Shown here piece after piece: positions 42,999 through 53,100 of a DNA stretch of 64,000 nucleotides. Within the stretch, counting starts at the first letter, position 1; every line of letters begins with the position of its first letter. The position numbers and the translations under genes are program-made. The DNA is from Orychophragmus violaceus (taxonomy: Eukaryota > Streptophyta > Magnoliopsida > Brassicales > Brassicaceae), in contig CM058230.1 of assembly GCA_030180135.1 (NCBI GenBank), positions 23,520,067 to 23,584,066 on the forward strand, read 5' to 3'. Under the pieces are notes generated by a model, which made no database searches, was not told the DNA's origin, and saw only the letters and a program-made list of their open reading frames with translations.

Positions 42999-44775
42999 GG
43001 TACTGCTTGAAGAAATTCAAGATGAACAGGATACTGCTCAACCTAATGAGGAAGAGCAGCAGGAGGACCTACAAGAAATTGTAGAGCCTGAACCTGTAGT
43101 ACCTGAAGTTCGAAGATCCGGGAGGATCCGTCACGAACCCGAGAGATATCAAGGATTTCTCGTGACTGACTGTCATGATCTTCTGATCATTGATGGTGAT
43201 GAACCATCGAACTTCAATCAAGCCATGATGGGCCCAGATTCCTCCAAGTGGCGTAAGGCCACTGATTCCGAAATGGACTCCATGTCGGTCAACCAAGTGT
43301 TTTCGTTGGTTAACTTACCCGCTGGTGTAAAAGCCATCGAGTGTAAATGGATCTTCAAGAAGAAGATTGACGTGGATGGAAATGTCCAGATTTATAAAGC
43401 CAGGTTGGTGGCAAAAGGTTTCAGGCAAGTTCACGGTGTGGATTATGATGAAACCTATTCCCCAGTGGCAATGATGAAATCTATTCGGATTCTACTAGCA
43501 ACTGCAGCTTTTCATGATTATGAAATTTGGCAGATGGACGTGAAAACCGCCTTCCTGAATGGAATTCTGGAAGAGAATGTGTATATGACACAACCAGACG
43601 GTTACATAGATCCAAAGAATGCTGGGAAAGTATGCAAGCTTCATAAATCCATTTATGGATTGAAGCAAGCATCGAGGAGCTGGAATCTTCGTTTTGATGA
43701 AGCGATCAAGCAATTTGACTTCATCAGAAACGAAGAAGAACAATGCGTGTATAAGAAAACTAGTGGGAGCAAGATAGTATTTCTTATTCTGTATGTCGAT
43801 GACATACTACTTCTCGGAAATTACATACCAATGCTGAAGTCGGTAAAGGACTGGCTTGGAAGTTGTTTTTCCATGAAAGACATGGGTGAAGCCGCATACG
43901 TTCTTGGAATCCGGATCTACCGGGATAGATCTAAAAGGCTGATAGGCTTGTGTCAAGATTCATACATTGACAGAGTCCTGCATAGATTCAGCATGGCAGA
44001 TTCCAAGAAGGGCTTCACGCCAATGGTACATGGCACAACGCTAAGCAAGAAGCAGAGCCCTACGACGGCTGCTGAGCTTGAGCGCATGAAGAATATTCCT
44101 TATGCATCTGCAATAGGATCTGTCATGTATGCCATGATCTGTACTCGTCCTGATGTTGCTTATGCATTGAGCATGACGAGTAGATACCAGTCAAATCCAG
44201 GTGAAAACCATTGGATTGCCGTCAAGAATATCCTGAAGTATCTAAGACATACTAAGGATAAGTTCTTGGTGTACGGCGGAAGTAATGTGCTTGAAGTCAG
44301 TGGATTCACGGACGCAAGTTTCCAGACAGACCAAGATGATTTTCGGTCACAGTCCGGTTATATCTTTTGTCTGAATGGCGGTGCAATCAGTTGGAGAAGC
44401 TCCAAGCAAGACACCGTTGCTGATTCCACTACAGAAGCTGAATATATCGCCGCTTCAGAAGCAGCGAAAGAAGCTGTTTGGATACGAAAGTTCATTATTG
44501 AACTAGGTGTGATACCAAATGCGGCTGAGCCTCTGGCACTGTTTTGTGATAACAATGGTGCTATTGCTCAGGCAAAGGAACCAAGATCACACCAGAAATC
44601 CAAGCATGTATTAAGAAGATTTCACTTGATACGTGACATCATTAATAGAAAGGAAGTCAAGATCAGCCGAGTTCAGACAGATGATAACGTCGCTGATCCA
44701 TTGACAAAGCCACTCCCAAGACCTAAGCTCGAGTTCCTGACTGAAGCTGTAGGCATTAGAGACATTGAAATGTAA
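42985..44775 (+). CDS. Copia A reverse transcriptase-RNase H
   Basis: Open frame in the +1 phase relative to gag-integrase. It is open from 42874, but sequence is homologous from about 42985 (NSGSK). It contains the integrase-RT linker (VRRSGRIRHEPERY), RT (IECKWIFKKK, YKARLVAKGFRQVHGVDY, MDVKTAFLNG, catalytic LYVDDILLLGN) and RNase H (FTDASFQTDQDD, STTEAEYIAASEAAKEAVW), ending PRPKLEFLTEAVGIRDIEM. No internal stop. The enzyme copies genomic RNA into cDNA in cytoplasmic particles. It has no start of its own, so it depends on reading through from the upstream frame, which the one-base insertion blocks in this copy. Confidence 0.88.
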   Translation, partial: NSGSKVLLEEIQDEQDTAQPNEEEQQEDLQEIVEPEPVVPEVRRSGRIRHEPERYQGFLVTDCHDLLIIDGDEPSNFNQAMMGPDSSKWRKATDSEMDSMSVNQVFSLVNLPAGVKAIECKWIFKKKIDVDGNVQIYKARLVAKGFRQVHGVDYDETYSPVAMMKSIRILLATAAFHDYEIWQMDVKTAFLNGILEENVYMTQPDGYIDPKNAGKVCKLHKSIYGLKQASRSWNLRFDEAIKQFDFIRNEEEQCVYKKTSGSKIVFLILYVDDILLLGNYIPMLKSVKDWLGSCFSMKDMGEAAYVLGIRIYRDRSKRLIGLCQDSYIDRVLHRFSMADSKKGFTPMVHGTTLSKKQSPTTAAELERMKNIPYASAIGSVMYAMICTRPDVAYALSMTSRYQSNPGENHWIAVKNILKYLRHTKDKFLVYGGSNVLEVSGFTDASFQTDQDDFRSQSGYIFCLNGGAISWRSSKQDTVADSTTEAEYIAASEAAKEAVWIRKFIIELGVIPNAAEPLALFCDNNGAIAQAKEPRSHQKSKHVLRRFHLIRDIINRKEVKISRVQTDDNVADPLTKPLPRPKLEFLTEAVGIRDIEM

Positions 44776-45628
44776 TCTAAATTTGAGTGGGAGTTTGAGG
44801 GCTTTATTTAGTTATTGATATGTTCTTATAAAACATTTGAGATGTTTAATAATAAAATTATTATTTCAAGATTATTTTAACTGTGATGAAATAATCGTTC
44901 CAAAATGATATGAACCATTTTATAGGTCATCGAAGTAAGTGACTTGATCTTGAGTCATCAAAGTCATTTAGCTTGATCATGAGACCCTATATTTGATAGA
45001 TGGCTTATATCATCCTGTCCCTAGTCGAAGGTTGTTGAAATTGGAACACCAAAAACCGCGCGAGACTAGATTGGTATGTGACTTATGACGAAGTCTCAGG
45101 ATGTCATAGATGCACGGCATCAAAGTCAGTACATAGGTGTATGTTAGGGTACATACGACCGGACAAGACCCGCTTATAAGAACTCTTCAGGATATTTATA
45201 TATGTGTCATAAGAGATTCTTACTACGACTATAGAGTATAGTCCTTAGACCTGAGTTCGCATGCATGTGACTGCACATGAACTAATGCACTTTGATCATT
45301 GTCTAACGCTGTCGTTAAGCGATAGTTATAAGGACCTTGTTTGGGTGTATTATGAAATGAGTAGTTTACAGTGATGGAACAAGATGGGATTTGTCCCTCC
45401 AATATAAATGGAGTGAATATCTCTAGGCCAATCGGAGATTTGAATACTGGAAAATGCATGGCCATGCTCAAACGGACTGTCCCGAGTCGTTTGGATTGTC
45501 AGTATCAAATCAGAGTCCGATGAACATGATTAGGCTTTATAAGGATGACACTCATCTTGCCTTATGACTAATCGAGATATTGAGACAAAAGGAATATGAA
45601 TACAGAGATTCCAGTACAAGTGGGAGAT
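44776..45628 (+). other. 3' untranslated region and polypurine tract of copia A
   Basis: No coding. Ends with AAGTGGGAGAT (45618-45628) against the 3' LTR. Closely matches the 3' UTR of B. Confidence 0.75.
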
Positions 45629-46265
45629 TGTTGGAATTATGTCAAGTAATCTCTGTACTGTCTCTAGAAAGTAAGAGTATGTCAATGATCAGACATAAGT
45701 CATATAATACTGGGGGTCATGATGGCTTGCTAGAGTCCGCTCATGATCTATAAGTCTTGGACTTATTGCCTTTATTATATGATCCCATATGGGTCACACG
45801 CCTAAGCTAACAGGAAACCATGAAGGAACGGTTCAGCAGAAGTACGGTAAAAGTGCTAGGCATTTACTGTGCTTAGAGAGATAGAAGGGCCTGATTAAAT
45901 CCAAGGGATTTAATCAGACTGGGAATTGGGCCCAAAAGCCCAAAAGGAACTAGGCATAAGTTTTATGATTAAAACTTAACCTAGCCACCTTTTTTCCCCT
46001 AAGCTTCTGCGCCTCTCTCTCTCTCTTTCTGCGCCTCCCTCCCAGTGGTCTAGCAGCCAATTTCCTGAAGTGTGCGTGTGTGAACCTTTGGAGGAGCTGT
46101 CTCTTGGCGGTTCTGCTGATCTCTGACCCATACCTCTCCATTCCGCTGCATAAACAAGGTATTAGGTGAGATCCTTTATGATTCTGCAAGAGAACCTAGA
46201 TCCAAGCATGTTTAGTAGGATCAATCAATGAGTAATTGAATCAGGATCAACTAAACAATCCTTCA
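45629..46265 (+). repeat. 3' LTR of copia A
   Basis: 637 bp, pairs with 38550-39186; followed by ACTCT at 46266-46270. Confidence 0.95.
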
Positions 46266-46874
46266 ACTCTTCACGTTTGGCTCAACTGTCTTGAGCATAT
46301 CATGCAGTTCAGTCAGCGTCTTCGTTAAGCCTTTCTTGATATAGTTCCTTCTGAACTTATCATAGCTTGACGACAGTGACTGCAAAATGATCTCAGTTGC
46401 CAATTCTTGGCTAACTGGATAATCCAGTTTCCTCAGGTTATCAATGTAACCCATCATTTTACTGACATGAGGACTTACTGGATGATCATTTGGTAGCTTG
46501 CAGCTAGTGAGAGACTTAACCAACTGGTATCTCTCCACTCTTATCTGCTCCTGAAATTTCAGGCTGCTGATCATCTCTATTGGCGACTCCATGTTCTCAT
46601 ATTGCTTCAGCAAATCTGAGTCCATGGTAGCCAATATCAGACCACGCACATCTACCGCATCATTATAATGCTTATTCCAAGCATCATATACTGCATGAGA
46701 GGCATTGGACCCGATCCTCTCGGGGAGAGCTCTCTCAAGGACATAGTCCTTTCTCTCCTGCCTGAGGACTAGCCTCAGGTTCCGCGACCAAGTCAAGAAA
46801 TTTGATCCGTTCAGTTTGTCCATCTCAAGGACAGACCGGATCGAGAAAGTGTTTTGATTGTTTGTGCTAGTCAT
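46266..46874 (-). pseudogene. Copia C gag, N-terminal two thirds
   Basis: About 203 residues open from ATG 46874 (MTSTNNQNTFSIRSVLEMDKL), with the gag core TWSRNLRLVLRQERKDYVL and a LTELHDMLKTVEPN block, clearly homologous to A and B but more diverged. Cut by element A at 46265/38549; the zinc knuckle lies on the other side (38269-38463). Confidence 0.88.
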
Positions 46875-46876
46875 AA

Positions 46877-48363
46877 CTGAAATTTAGAGATAAATAGAGT
46901 TTTAGTTATTCAGTTCATAAAAGAGTAATCTTAATAACTTATAAGAAAACTCGCATTGCATTCAAAATTTCTTTGTTTAACCTCATAAGAATGCAATGAT
47001 TCTGAGACCCATGTTCAGCTAAATCCAAAGTGGGCCACTGGCCGTCACCCAGAAGTAGCTTTACTTGGTAAGCATACACACAGCTAGTTATATCCAATAA
47101 CTCTCGGTTGTGAATTGGGCCCAAGGCCCAATACACCAGATGTCTCAAGGCCCGGGACTCCCGATGGCCCAGTCAAGGAAACCAATCTCTTACAGCCAAA
47201 TAATCACTAAAGTCTGGGACTCCCAATAAAATTAGTGACTATATACTACTTTACTTACGCAAAAACAGACACCTCACACTGTAAGCCATATCTGTAATTG
47301 AATAAGCGTTAAGTAGCTGACAAGATTGGGCAAGACATCCAAGCTTGATATTGTTTTTGAGGATTTTAGGTTTCAATAGATTTCCTCCCAAAAATAGAAG
47401 ATTACTATTTTGGGAAACTTTCCATTTCAGGTAACTTACTAAATGTGGAAACTTTCTATTTAGGGAAACCTACTATTTTTAGAAACTTTCTAAATCGGAA
47501 ACATACTATTTTTAGAAATTTCCTAACATTCCAAAATTAGAAACTTCTAATATTAGAAGCTTTCTAATTTAATGTTTTATTAAAGTTTTCGGTTGGGTCA
47601 CAAATTATAGGCCCAATTCTTGGCCCAAGACCACAGAATTCCAATTGGCCCAATAATTTGACATAACCGAGTCGGTTCATTAATTCTGGTCCAAGACCAA
47701 ATTAACTACTAAATCCAACTGGTTATTTACTAAACCAGACCAGCTCTAAATTATTTGGTCCAACCAAATCAAACATAGACCAGTCTTCGGTTTAGGTTAA
47801 AATTCAATTTTGAATTTAAATCCGGTTTAACCAGAAACTAAATAATACCAATTGTATTAAATAATTTCCAGCAAACCGCGATTTGGGTTAACCGCTTGAA
47901 CCATAATTAATCAAGGCTTTGAAACGTTTGTGGTACAATTGGTTTGCTGGAACATGACATCATCGATCGCTATGTCAAAAACGTTTTCCAAATCGTATGA
48001 TTCTTAATTCAATAATTGTTTAATCAAGCGATCATGACAAAAACGATTTTGAACATTTTTCTAATTCGTTTCATGACATCATCGATCGCAACCTTGACCA
48101 ATTAATTATCAATCGATTAATTGATTCACCTAAAGTCAACATGCGATCGCCTTATCGATTTCTTATCGATTATTATAAAGCAAAGTCAAAAGCATAGTTA
48201 TCGATTCTTACAATAAACGATATCGACTTAATCAACAAGCTATCTAATCGATTTCTTATTTCTAGTTGTTCAAAGTTTCAATCAATTTTACTCATTAAAA
48301 TCGATTCATCAAACTAATAAACAACCTAGTATGATCCAAAAAGCAAAAACCTAACAACCTGGC
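46877..48363 (-). other. Long leader / candidate intron of copia C
   Basis: 1.5 kb without coding. Acceptor AAATTTCAG ends at 46877, two bases before the gag ATG; the donor CACAAG|GTAATG is at 48483 in the LTR. The interval 47955-48310 is rich in ATCGAT and GATCG motifs at irregular spacing. Conserved GAAAC-type blocks lie at 47390-47520. Confidence 0.6.
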
Positions 48364-48373
48364 TCTGATACCA
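48362..48373 (-). other. Primer-binding site of copia C
   Basis: Minus-strand TGGTATCAGAGC, one base from the 5' LTR. Confidence 0.9.
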
Positions 48374-48374
48374 C

Positions 48375-49016
48375 TGTAGGATTATGTGTGTTCATTGGTG
48401 TAATTATCAGATTACAACCTAGCACATAATCAACTAGGATCTAGGTGATTGCAGTTGAATCATAAACAGATCAGATTCATTACCTTGTGATTGCAGCGGA
48501 TTGATCAAAGGAATGAAGAGATCTGCAAGAGCTGATAGAAACCGGCTCCTCCTAGGTATCCACACTCTTACAAGCTATTGGATCAGGCTGCTAGACCAAG
48601 CTGGAATTGACAGAGAGAGAGAGGACGGCTGCACCTGAAAAAATCGCAGACACACGGTCTCAATGGCGCCTCCTCTTCCCTTATATGGGCCCAAGGAATT
48701 AACCTAATGGCCTAATGGGATTTTGGGCCCAAGACACAAATCAGACAAAAGCCTGTATTTTGTCTGGCCCAATTCTCTGTACCAATACAGTAAATGCCTT
48801 GCATCTTACCGTATTAATTCCTTGTTAACTTTCCCGTTAGCTATGGTGTGTGACCCTTAGGGATCATACAATACTGGTAATAAGTCCTAAACTTATAGAT
48901 CAAGAGCGGGCTCTAGCAAGTCATCATGATCACCCAGTATTTATGACTTATGTCTGATCTCGACACTTATCATACTTTCTAGAGATAGTACGGTAGATTT
49001 CAGGACATTCCCAACA
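48375..49016 (-). repeat. 5' LTR of copia C
   Basis: 642 bp, nearly identical to 34257-34898; target copy GGGAT follows at 49017-49021. Confidence 0.92.
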
Positions 49017-49021
49017 GGGAT

Positions 49022-49321
49022 AAGCTTGAAGATAGCTTGAGAAAGAAGCAATCCTATTAGGATATCAATAAGGAAAATATTTAGGAGTTATCTAAATGTT
49101 AGTTTTCCATTTATTAGGAGTTATCTAAATAAGTAGTATTTCTTTTTTGTGATTAGGAAAAATATATGAGATCTCTATATAAGGAGATGTCAAGGTTGTG
49201 GCATAACTCATGAGTTTTTATGAGAGATTAAGAGCTTAAGTTTTGAGTGAGTTTCTTAAGCTAATAAAGAGAGTTATTCTTTATTAATCTTTGAGTTCAT
49301 AATTCTTCTTTGAAATCAATA
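49022..49321 (+). repeat. 3' LTR of copia D, second part
   Basis: 300 bp that complete the LTR begun at 34248-34256; followed by TCCAT (49322-49326). Confidence 0.88.
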
Positions 49322-49623
49322 TCCATGGAGTTTTCTATCTTATTTCAAATGGACTCATATTCTTTTCCTAGACCATTTAGGACACCATAGATTTTCTTGT
49401 GTTCAGAGATTGGAGGACCTACTGAGTCTAACTGGTCACACAAACTTTTTATTTCAACTAGATACTCAAGCATAGTCTTATATTGTTTAAATGTATTCTA
49501 TATTTTCCTTTGCAAATCAAGCTTCCTAGTTGCAGACACCCGGTTATATTTCTTAGCAGGAGCTAGCCATACTTCTTGAGAAGACCAAAGATCATATATG
49601 GCTTTGAGTGATGGATTGTATGA
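49322..49623 (-). pseudogene. Copia G gag, N-terminal part
   Basis: Minus-strand reading gives AIYDLWSSQEVWLAPAKKYNRVSATRKLDLQRKI in the upstream part and then TMLEYLVEIKSLCDQLDSVGPPISEHKKIYGVLNGLGKEYESI, a typical plant copia gag (UBN2-type) with stops. It runs straight into LTR sequence at 49624, so the start codon, leader and primer site are deleted. Confidence 0.78.
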
Positions 49624-49813
49624 GCTGGCTATGCTCGTTTGACTGTACGAATGTCACACGACTTCATCGTGAGAGGGAGAAGACCGTTAGAACATGATTC
49701 CGTTTTTGTTGCGTAGTAATCAAGATATCTTGAGCTTTGTTTGGGCTTCATCATTCTTTCTTTGAAGCTGAGTTGTTGTCACATGCCCAACTGGAAATGT
49801 AGTACTCTTTACA
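49624..49813 (-). repeat. 5' LTR of copia G (truncated)
   Basis: 190 bp matching the last half of 23643-24029 (shared CACACGACTTCATCGTGAGA block), ending CTCTTTACA, followed by target copy TATAT. Confidence 0.78.
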
Positions 49814-49840
49814 TATATCGTGTATAATATATATATATAT

Positions 49841-50035
49841 TTTTTTTTTGATAACCTAGAGTATTCGGGTCCCATCAAGATAAATCTTGACTAGCGTGGT
49901 GCGTTCACCTTAGGCGACAACTACACGTGGTTTCCCTAAAAACTGACAATACCCTCAGTTTAATCTTTCAATGACCAGAAGGATTCGAACTTGAATAGTG
50001 GGAGGTTACTAACACTCTCTTTACCACATACTATA
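49841..50035 (-). mobile_element. tRNA-derived SINE
   Basis: On the minus strand, an A-box-like TGGTAAAGAGAG (near 50020) precedes a good B box GTTCGAATCC (49981-49990), then a ~130-bp body and a terminal A run (49841-49849). This is the layout of Brassicaceae SB-type SINEs. The family is not assigned. Confidence 0.7.
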
Positions 50036-50333
50036 ATATCATAATAAAGTGTTTTGAAAATGAAGTCTCACGATCATAAAGGAGTAGTATAACAAGATAC
50101 GAACTTACATTATCACTTGCAAAGGAAAACAGGTTTTACGTGAGAATCATATAATTTAATTTGTGTGGAATTAAATTTTCCCAAAAGTTTCGAGTATATT
50201 CAGAACATGTACGTAGGGATAATTCTATATATATATTGATTGAAAGGGATAATATATTGAGTTACAAAACAGAACTTAGCGCGTTCAAATACTGAAAATG
50301 ATGAAATCGGAAATAATCACCCTCACGGTCTAA
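50036..50333. other. AT-rich intergenic spacer
   Basis: No gene, repeat boundary or RNA gene recognised. A short AT repeat lies near 50226-50240. The last three bases (TAA) are the target site of the MITE. Confidence 0.5.
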
Positions 50334-50601
50334 GAGCATCTCCAGTAGTGTTACTGCTACTGGGTCTCTTAATTTATTTTTTATTAATTTTTTTTTTTTT
50401 TTTGGAAAGACTTAAAAAAAAAAAAAATTAAAAAAAAATAAATCGACCAATCAGGAGACGCCACGTGTAAGAGACGGGTTCTTAAACAAGCAATTTAAGA
50501 GACAATCTCTTAAGTGGGTCCCACATATATTATTCTTTTAATCCAATTTGCCTAAGAAACCTCACCCAAAAACCCACTAAAATACCCTAATGGAGATGCT
50601 C
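50334..50601. mobile_element. MITE with TAA target site (Harbinger/Tourist-like)
   Basis: 268 bp with terminal inverted repeats GAGCATCTCCA / TGGAGATGCTC, flanked by TAA on both sides (50331-50333 and 50602-50604). The centre is very A/T-rich, with long T and A runs that can fold on each other. A three-base TWA target site points to the PIF/Harbinger group. It ends about 310 bp before the methyltransferase ATG and contains a G-box-like CCACGTG (50461-50467) that it may have brought to the promoter. Confidence 0.85.
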
Positions 50602-50604
50602 TAA

Positions 50605-50911
50605 CACCAATTTGGTAGTCTCGAGTAAATGAGATGCATGCTACTTAAGCAAATCGACGGCTGAGATTAAAAGCTTCCTTCACACGCACTTTATCATTCC
50701 CTCAACATTCTCATTATTCATTAATTCTCTTAGCTAATACTCCATCTTTACATAAACCAATCATTACCATTTAACACCTGTCGTAAATACATTAGCCCTC
50801 GTATTCTCAATTTGCCTTCAACTTCACCCTATTCTTCCTTTCATTTTCGATTTCGATGCACACATGAGAAAGAGAGAGATCAAGAGGTTTGTGTGTTGAG
50901 ACAAAAAGAGA
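50605..50911 (+). promoter_or_regulatory. Promoter and 5' leader of the methyltransferase gene
   Basis: About 300 bp. It holds an RY-like ATGCATGC (50634-50641), a C/T-rich leader region (50680-50870) and no clear TATA box. Two overlapping short upstream frames precede the gene: ATG 50856-50867 (MHT) and ATG 50864-50899 (MRKREIKRFVC), the second ending 12 bases before the main ATG. Confidence 0.5.
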
Positions 50912-51643
50912 ATGAAGCAATCAAAGACGATTCTGAAATATCTCTTCGTCTTCCTCTTCCTCACTTTACCTCTGATTCTCTTCTTCTCTCTACAACAACA
51001 CAAAGCTTCCTTCACCGCCCAAAAAGATCTCATCAAGATACGACCAGGTTACACGTCTTACGATTACTACATCCAACGTCAGCTCAACAAGACCCTTAAC
51101 CCTAGGCTACGTACGATGTGGATGACACGAGACTGGGACCGTAAGATCAAAGTATTCTCAAGATTCTTCCAAGATCTCAAGCGTCAACACCTCTTATCCA
51201 ACGCTTCTAAATGTCTCTGCATCGGAGCTCGAGTCGGGCAAGAAGTGGAGGCGTTGAAACGTGTGGGCGTTACCGACTCGGTCGGGATGGATCTTGTTCC
51301 GTATCCACCGTTGGTGGTTAAAGGAGACTTTCATCACCAGCCGTTCGATGATGAGACTTTTGATTTCGAGTTCTCCAACGTGTTTGATCATGCGCTTTAC
51401 CCGGAGAAGTTCGTTGGAGAGATCGAACGGACACTAAGACCAGGAGGTTTATGTGTGTTACACGTGGCTCTCTCTACACGCTCGGATAAGTATTCTGCGA
51501 ACGATTTGTACAGTGTGGAGGCGTTGGTGAGGCTGTTCCGACGATCGGAGGTGGTTCACGTACGAAATGTGGACGGCTTCGGGTTGGATACGGAGGTTGT
51601 TTTTAGGAAGAAAAGGGATTCATCAACCGTAGTCCAGTCTTGA
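50912..51643 (+). CDS. Membrane-anchored SAM-dependent methyltransferase-like protein
   Basis: 243 residues, single exon. A hydrophobic anchor at residues 8-28 (LKYLFVFLFLTLPLILFFSL) after a short basic N-terminus suggests a type II membrane protein of the Golgi/ER. Then comes a class I methyltransferase fold: motif I CLCIGARVGQEVEAL (about 101-115) for the nucleotide-binding loop, post-I acidic residue in VGMDLVPYP (124-132), motif TFDFEFSNVFDH (149-160), and LRPGGLCVLHVAL (175-187). It is short compared with canonical methyltransferases and its glycine loop is GARVGQE rather than GxGxG, a variant seen in plant 'SAM-dependent methyltransferase superfamily' proteins; the substrate is unknown. 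The first ATG in frame was used. There are no stops or frameshifts, and it is the only intact non-transposon gene in the window. AATAAT-type polyadenylation signals lie near 51709. Confidence 0.92.
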   Translation: MKQSKTILKYLFVFLFLTLPLILFFSLQQHKASFTAQKDLIKIRPGYTSYDYYIQRQLNKTLNPRLRTMWMTRDWDRKIKVFSRFFQDLKRQHLLSNASKCLCIGARVGQEVEALKRVGVTDSVGMDLVPYPPLVVKGDFHHQPFDDETFDFEFSNVFDHALYPEKFVGEIERTLRPGGLCVLHVALSTRSDKYSANDLYSVEALVRLFRRSEVVHVRNVDGFGLDTEVVFRKKRDSSTVVQS

Positions 51644-51760
51644 TTTTTTTTTTGCTTTCCTTTATTCGTGTTCAACATTTATTTATTTTATCTGTTATGT
51701 CCCATCGAATAATATAAAAATGGGAGTTCGGAATTTTATCGTATATAGTGTTCTAATTGC
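51644..51760 (+). terminator. 3' UTR and likely polyadenylation region
   Basis: T-rich sequence after the stop, then AATAATATAAAAATGG at 51709-51724, a plausible plant near-upstream element. Confidence 0.45.
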
Positions 51761-51799
51761 ATGATTGATTGTGAGGGTATTCCATGTCAAACCTTAATT

Positions 51800-52505
51800 A
51801 GGCCGAGAGGCGGACCCATGTTGTGGGAAAGGGGTTCAGCTGACACCCCTAAATAATAATAACTTAATTTGTACCATTCTTTTAGCAGAACACCACAACT
51901 CAGTTGGTCAAAATTACTTTAACTGACAACCCAGAACACGATTCCCCATTGACCCAGTTCCAATTTGTATTTTATGTTCTTAAGTCTAGGCAAAAAATCC
52001 GGAACCGAAATACCGAACCCAAACCAAAAAAGAAGAACCAAACCCGAACGCGAACAGGTGAAATATCCGAATGGGTCCTAGACCTCTATATCTGAAGAAC
52101 CGGAATCGAACTCGATCCGAACCGAAAACCGAATGGGTATCCAAAATATCCGAATTACAATTATATATCCAAAATATTAATTATATTTAGATAACAAAAT
52201 TATAATTACAAACACAAATATATTGGTTAGTTTTAGACCAAAATAGCTAAAATATCCAAAATAAACGATATATACGAAATTTCTTGTTATATTTGTCTAA
52301 ATTTAACAATTTTTTGTTCAAATTAATCAAAATTTATTTTTGTTTTATGATTTTCTGAGTACCCGGACCCGAACCGAATCCGAATGGAACCGAACCGAAC
52401 TCGGACCGAAATGATAAAATACCTGAATGGATCTTATATGCCTAGACCTGAAAATCCGAAAAACCCGAACCGAACCCGAACGGATATCCGAACGTCCAGG
52501 CCTAC
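51800..52505. repeat. Dispersed repeat relics (tRNA-like segment and CCGAA-rich blocks)
   Basis: A stretch at 51890-51950 looks like a worn tRNA-derived unit (ACTCAGTTGGTC resembles an A box, CACGATTCCCC a B box). Two blocks rich in CCGAACC/CCCGAAC (about 51995-52140 and 52365-52495) flank an AT-rich core. The right block ends CCGAACGTCCAGGCCTAC, a composition common in Brassicaceae dispersed repeats. No family is assigned and no target site was found. Confidence 0.45.
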
Positions 52506-53100
52506 ATGTTTTTATCGGGGCTTCAAGCCCATTTTATGGCCTTTTGTATGGATGTTTGGATTAGACCTAAATGTAATTTTGTTTATTTGGATTTCTAAAA
52601 CCCAAACAAATATGAATTTGTCTTTAAAAAAAAAAACTGACAATTTAAAACTTGATCATTTTTTATATATATTATAGTTTTCTTTTAAAAAAATGCTAAA
52701 ATCTAAGATTTCATATAAGATAACATTTTTCAACAATGTTTTAAATAAAATAATTATTTTAATCTAATTTAAATGTAAATAATATTTAATTTAATTTTAA
52801 TATAAATAATTAATTTATATTATGACCCCGGTAAAATATATTTCTGGGTCAGGTTGTTTAAACTAGAATGTGACCAACATTATTTAAAAAATTGGTGTGA
52901 AAATGTTAGTAATGGGACCATAGGTCTTTCAAGAAACAATATGACATTTATTTGCATATTTTTTTCATTCCATTTGTATGCTTTTATTCAGATTTTACAT
53001 CTCGATAATTTTAAAGCAATTTTCTAAAAATTAGTTTCTTTTTCCTCTTGTAACTACCAGCAATAGTTAAATACTTTATAAATAAAATACCAAAGCTATT
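52506..53100. other. AT-rich intergenic DNA
   Basis: About 600 bp of very A/T-rich sequence (long TTTAAA and ATTTAAT runs) without genes or recognisable repeats; it ends where the LINE H tail begins. Confidence 0.6.

Larger units (their letters stand above)
38550..46265 (+). mobile_element. Copia element A (nearly intact, youngest layer)
   Basis: 7716 bp, plus strand, TSD ACTCT (38545-38549 and 46266-46270), LTRs of 637 bp that differ at about three positions by eye (C/A near the start, T/C in GATCTCATATGG, C/G in GGAGGACCTG). All gag-pol domains are present with catalytic motifs, split by a single one-base insertion. It inserted into the gag of C. A is the best candidate here for a helper of B-type copies. 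Confidence 0.95.
34257..49016 (-). mobile_element. Copia element C (defective relative of B)
   Basis: Minus strand, TSD GGGAT (34252-34256 and 49017-49021), LTRs of 642 bp each that differ at about two positions by eye. Own length is about 7.04 kb after removing nested element A. Gag to RT are in pieces with many stops, and the RT-RNase H part carries the same large deletions as B. The LTR begins TGTAGG instead of TGTTGG at both ends, so that change predates its insertion. It split the 3' LTR of D. Confidence 0.92.
31036..49321 (+). mobile_element. Copia element D (pol-less, chimeric)
   Basis: Plus strand, TSD TCCAT (31031-31035 and 49322-49326), 309-bp LTRs that end in TA rather than the usual CA. 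Removing the nested C and A leaves about 3.5 kb. It has gag, protease and a long second module but no integrase, RT or RNase H. By eye the LTRs differ at about seven positions (roughly 2%), so D is older than C and A, which agrees with the nesting. It inserted in the gag of G and was later split by C inside its 3' LTR. Confidence 0.88.
23643..49813 (-). mobile_element. Copia element G, outer shell of a nested cluster
   Basis: Minus-strand copia whose outer ends are flanked by TATAT (23638-23642 and 49814-49818). Its own sequence is 23643-27504, 30912-31035 and 49327-49813; the rest is later insertions (J, D, C, A). Reading continuity across the insertions confirms this: gag passes from 49327 to 31035, and from 30912 to 27504. 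A deletion removed the start of the 5' LTR, the primer site and the gag N-terminus at about 49623. All coding parts are heavily mutated, consistent with G being the oldest layer. Confidence 0.85.

Noticed and set aside
49841..50035. Considered as a functional tRNA gene because of the B box.
   Set aside because: The A box is weak, there is no cloverleaf, and the unit ends in an A run as in SINEs.
50812..51099. 95-residue frame overlapping the methyltransferase start.
   Set aside because: It begins with a TTG codon and is an out-of-frame shadow of the leader and gene.
51890..51950. Considered as a tRNA gene or SINE.
   Set aside because: A- and B-box resemblance is partial and no 3' tail or target copies were found; kept only as a repeat relic.
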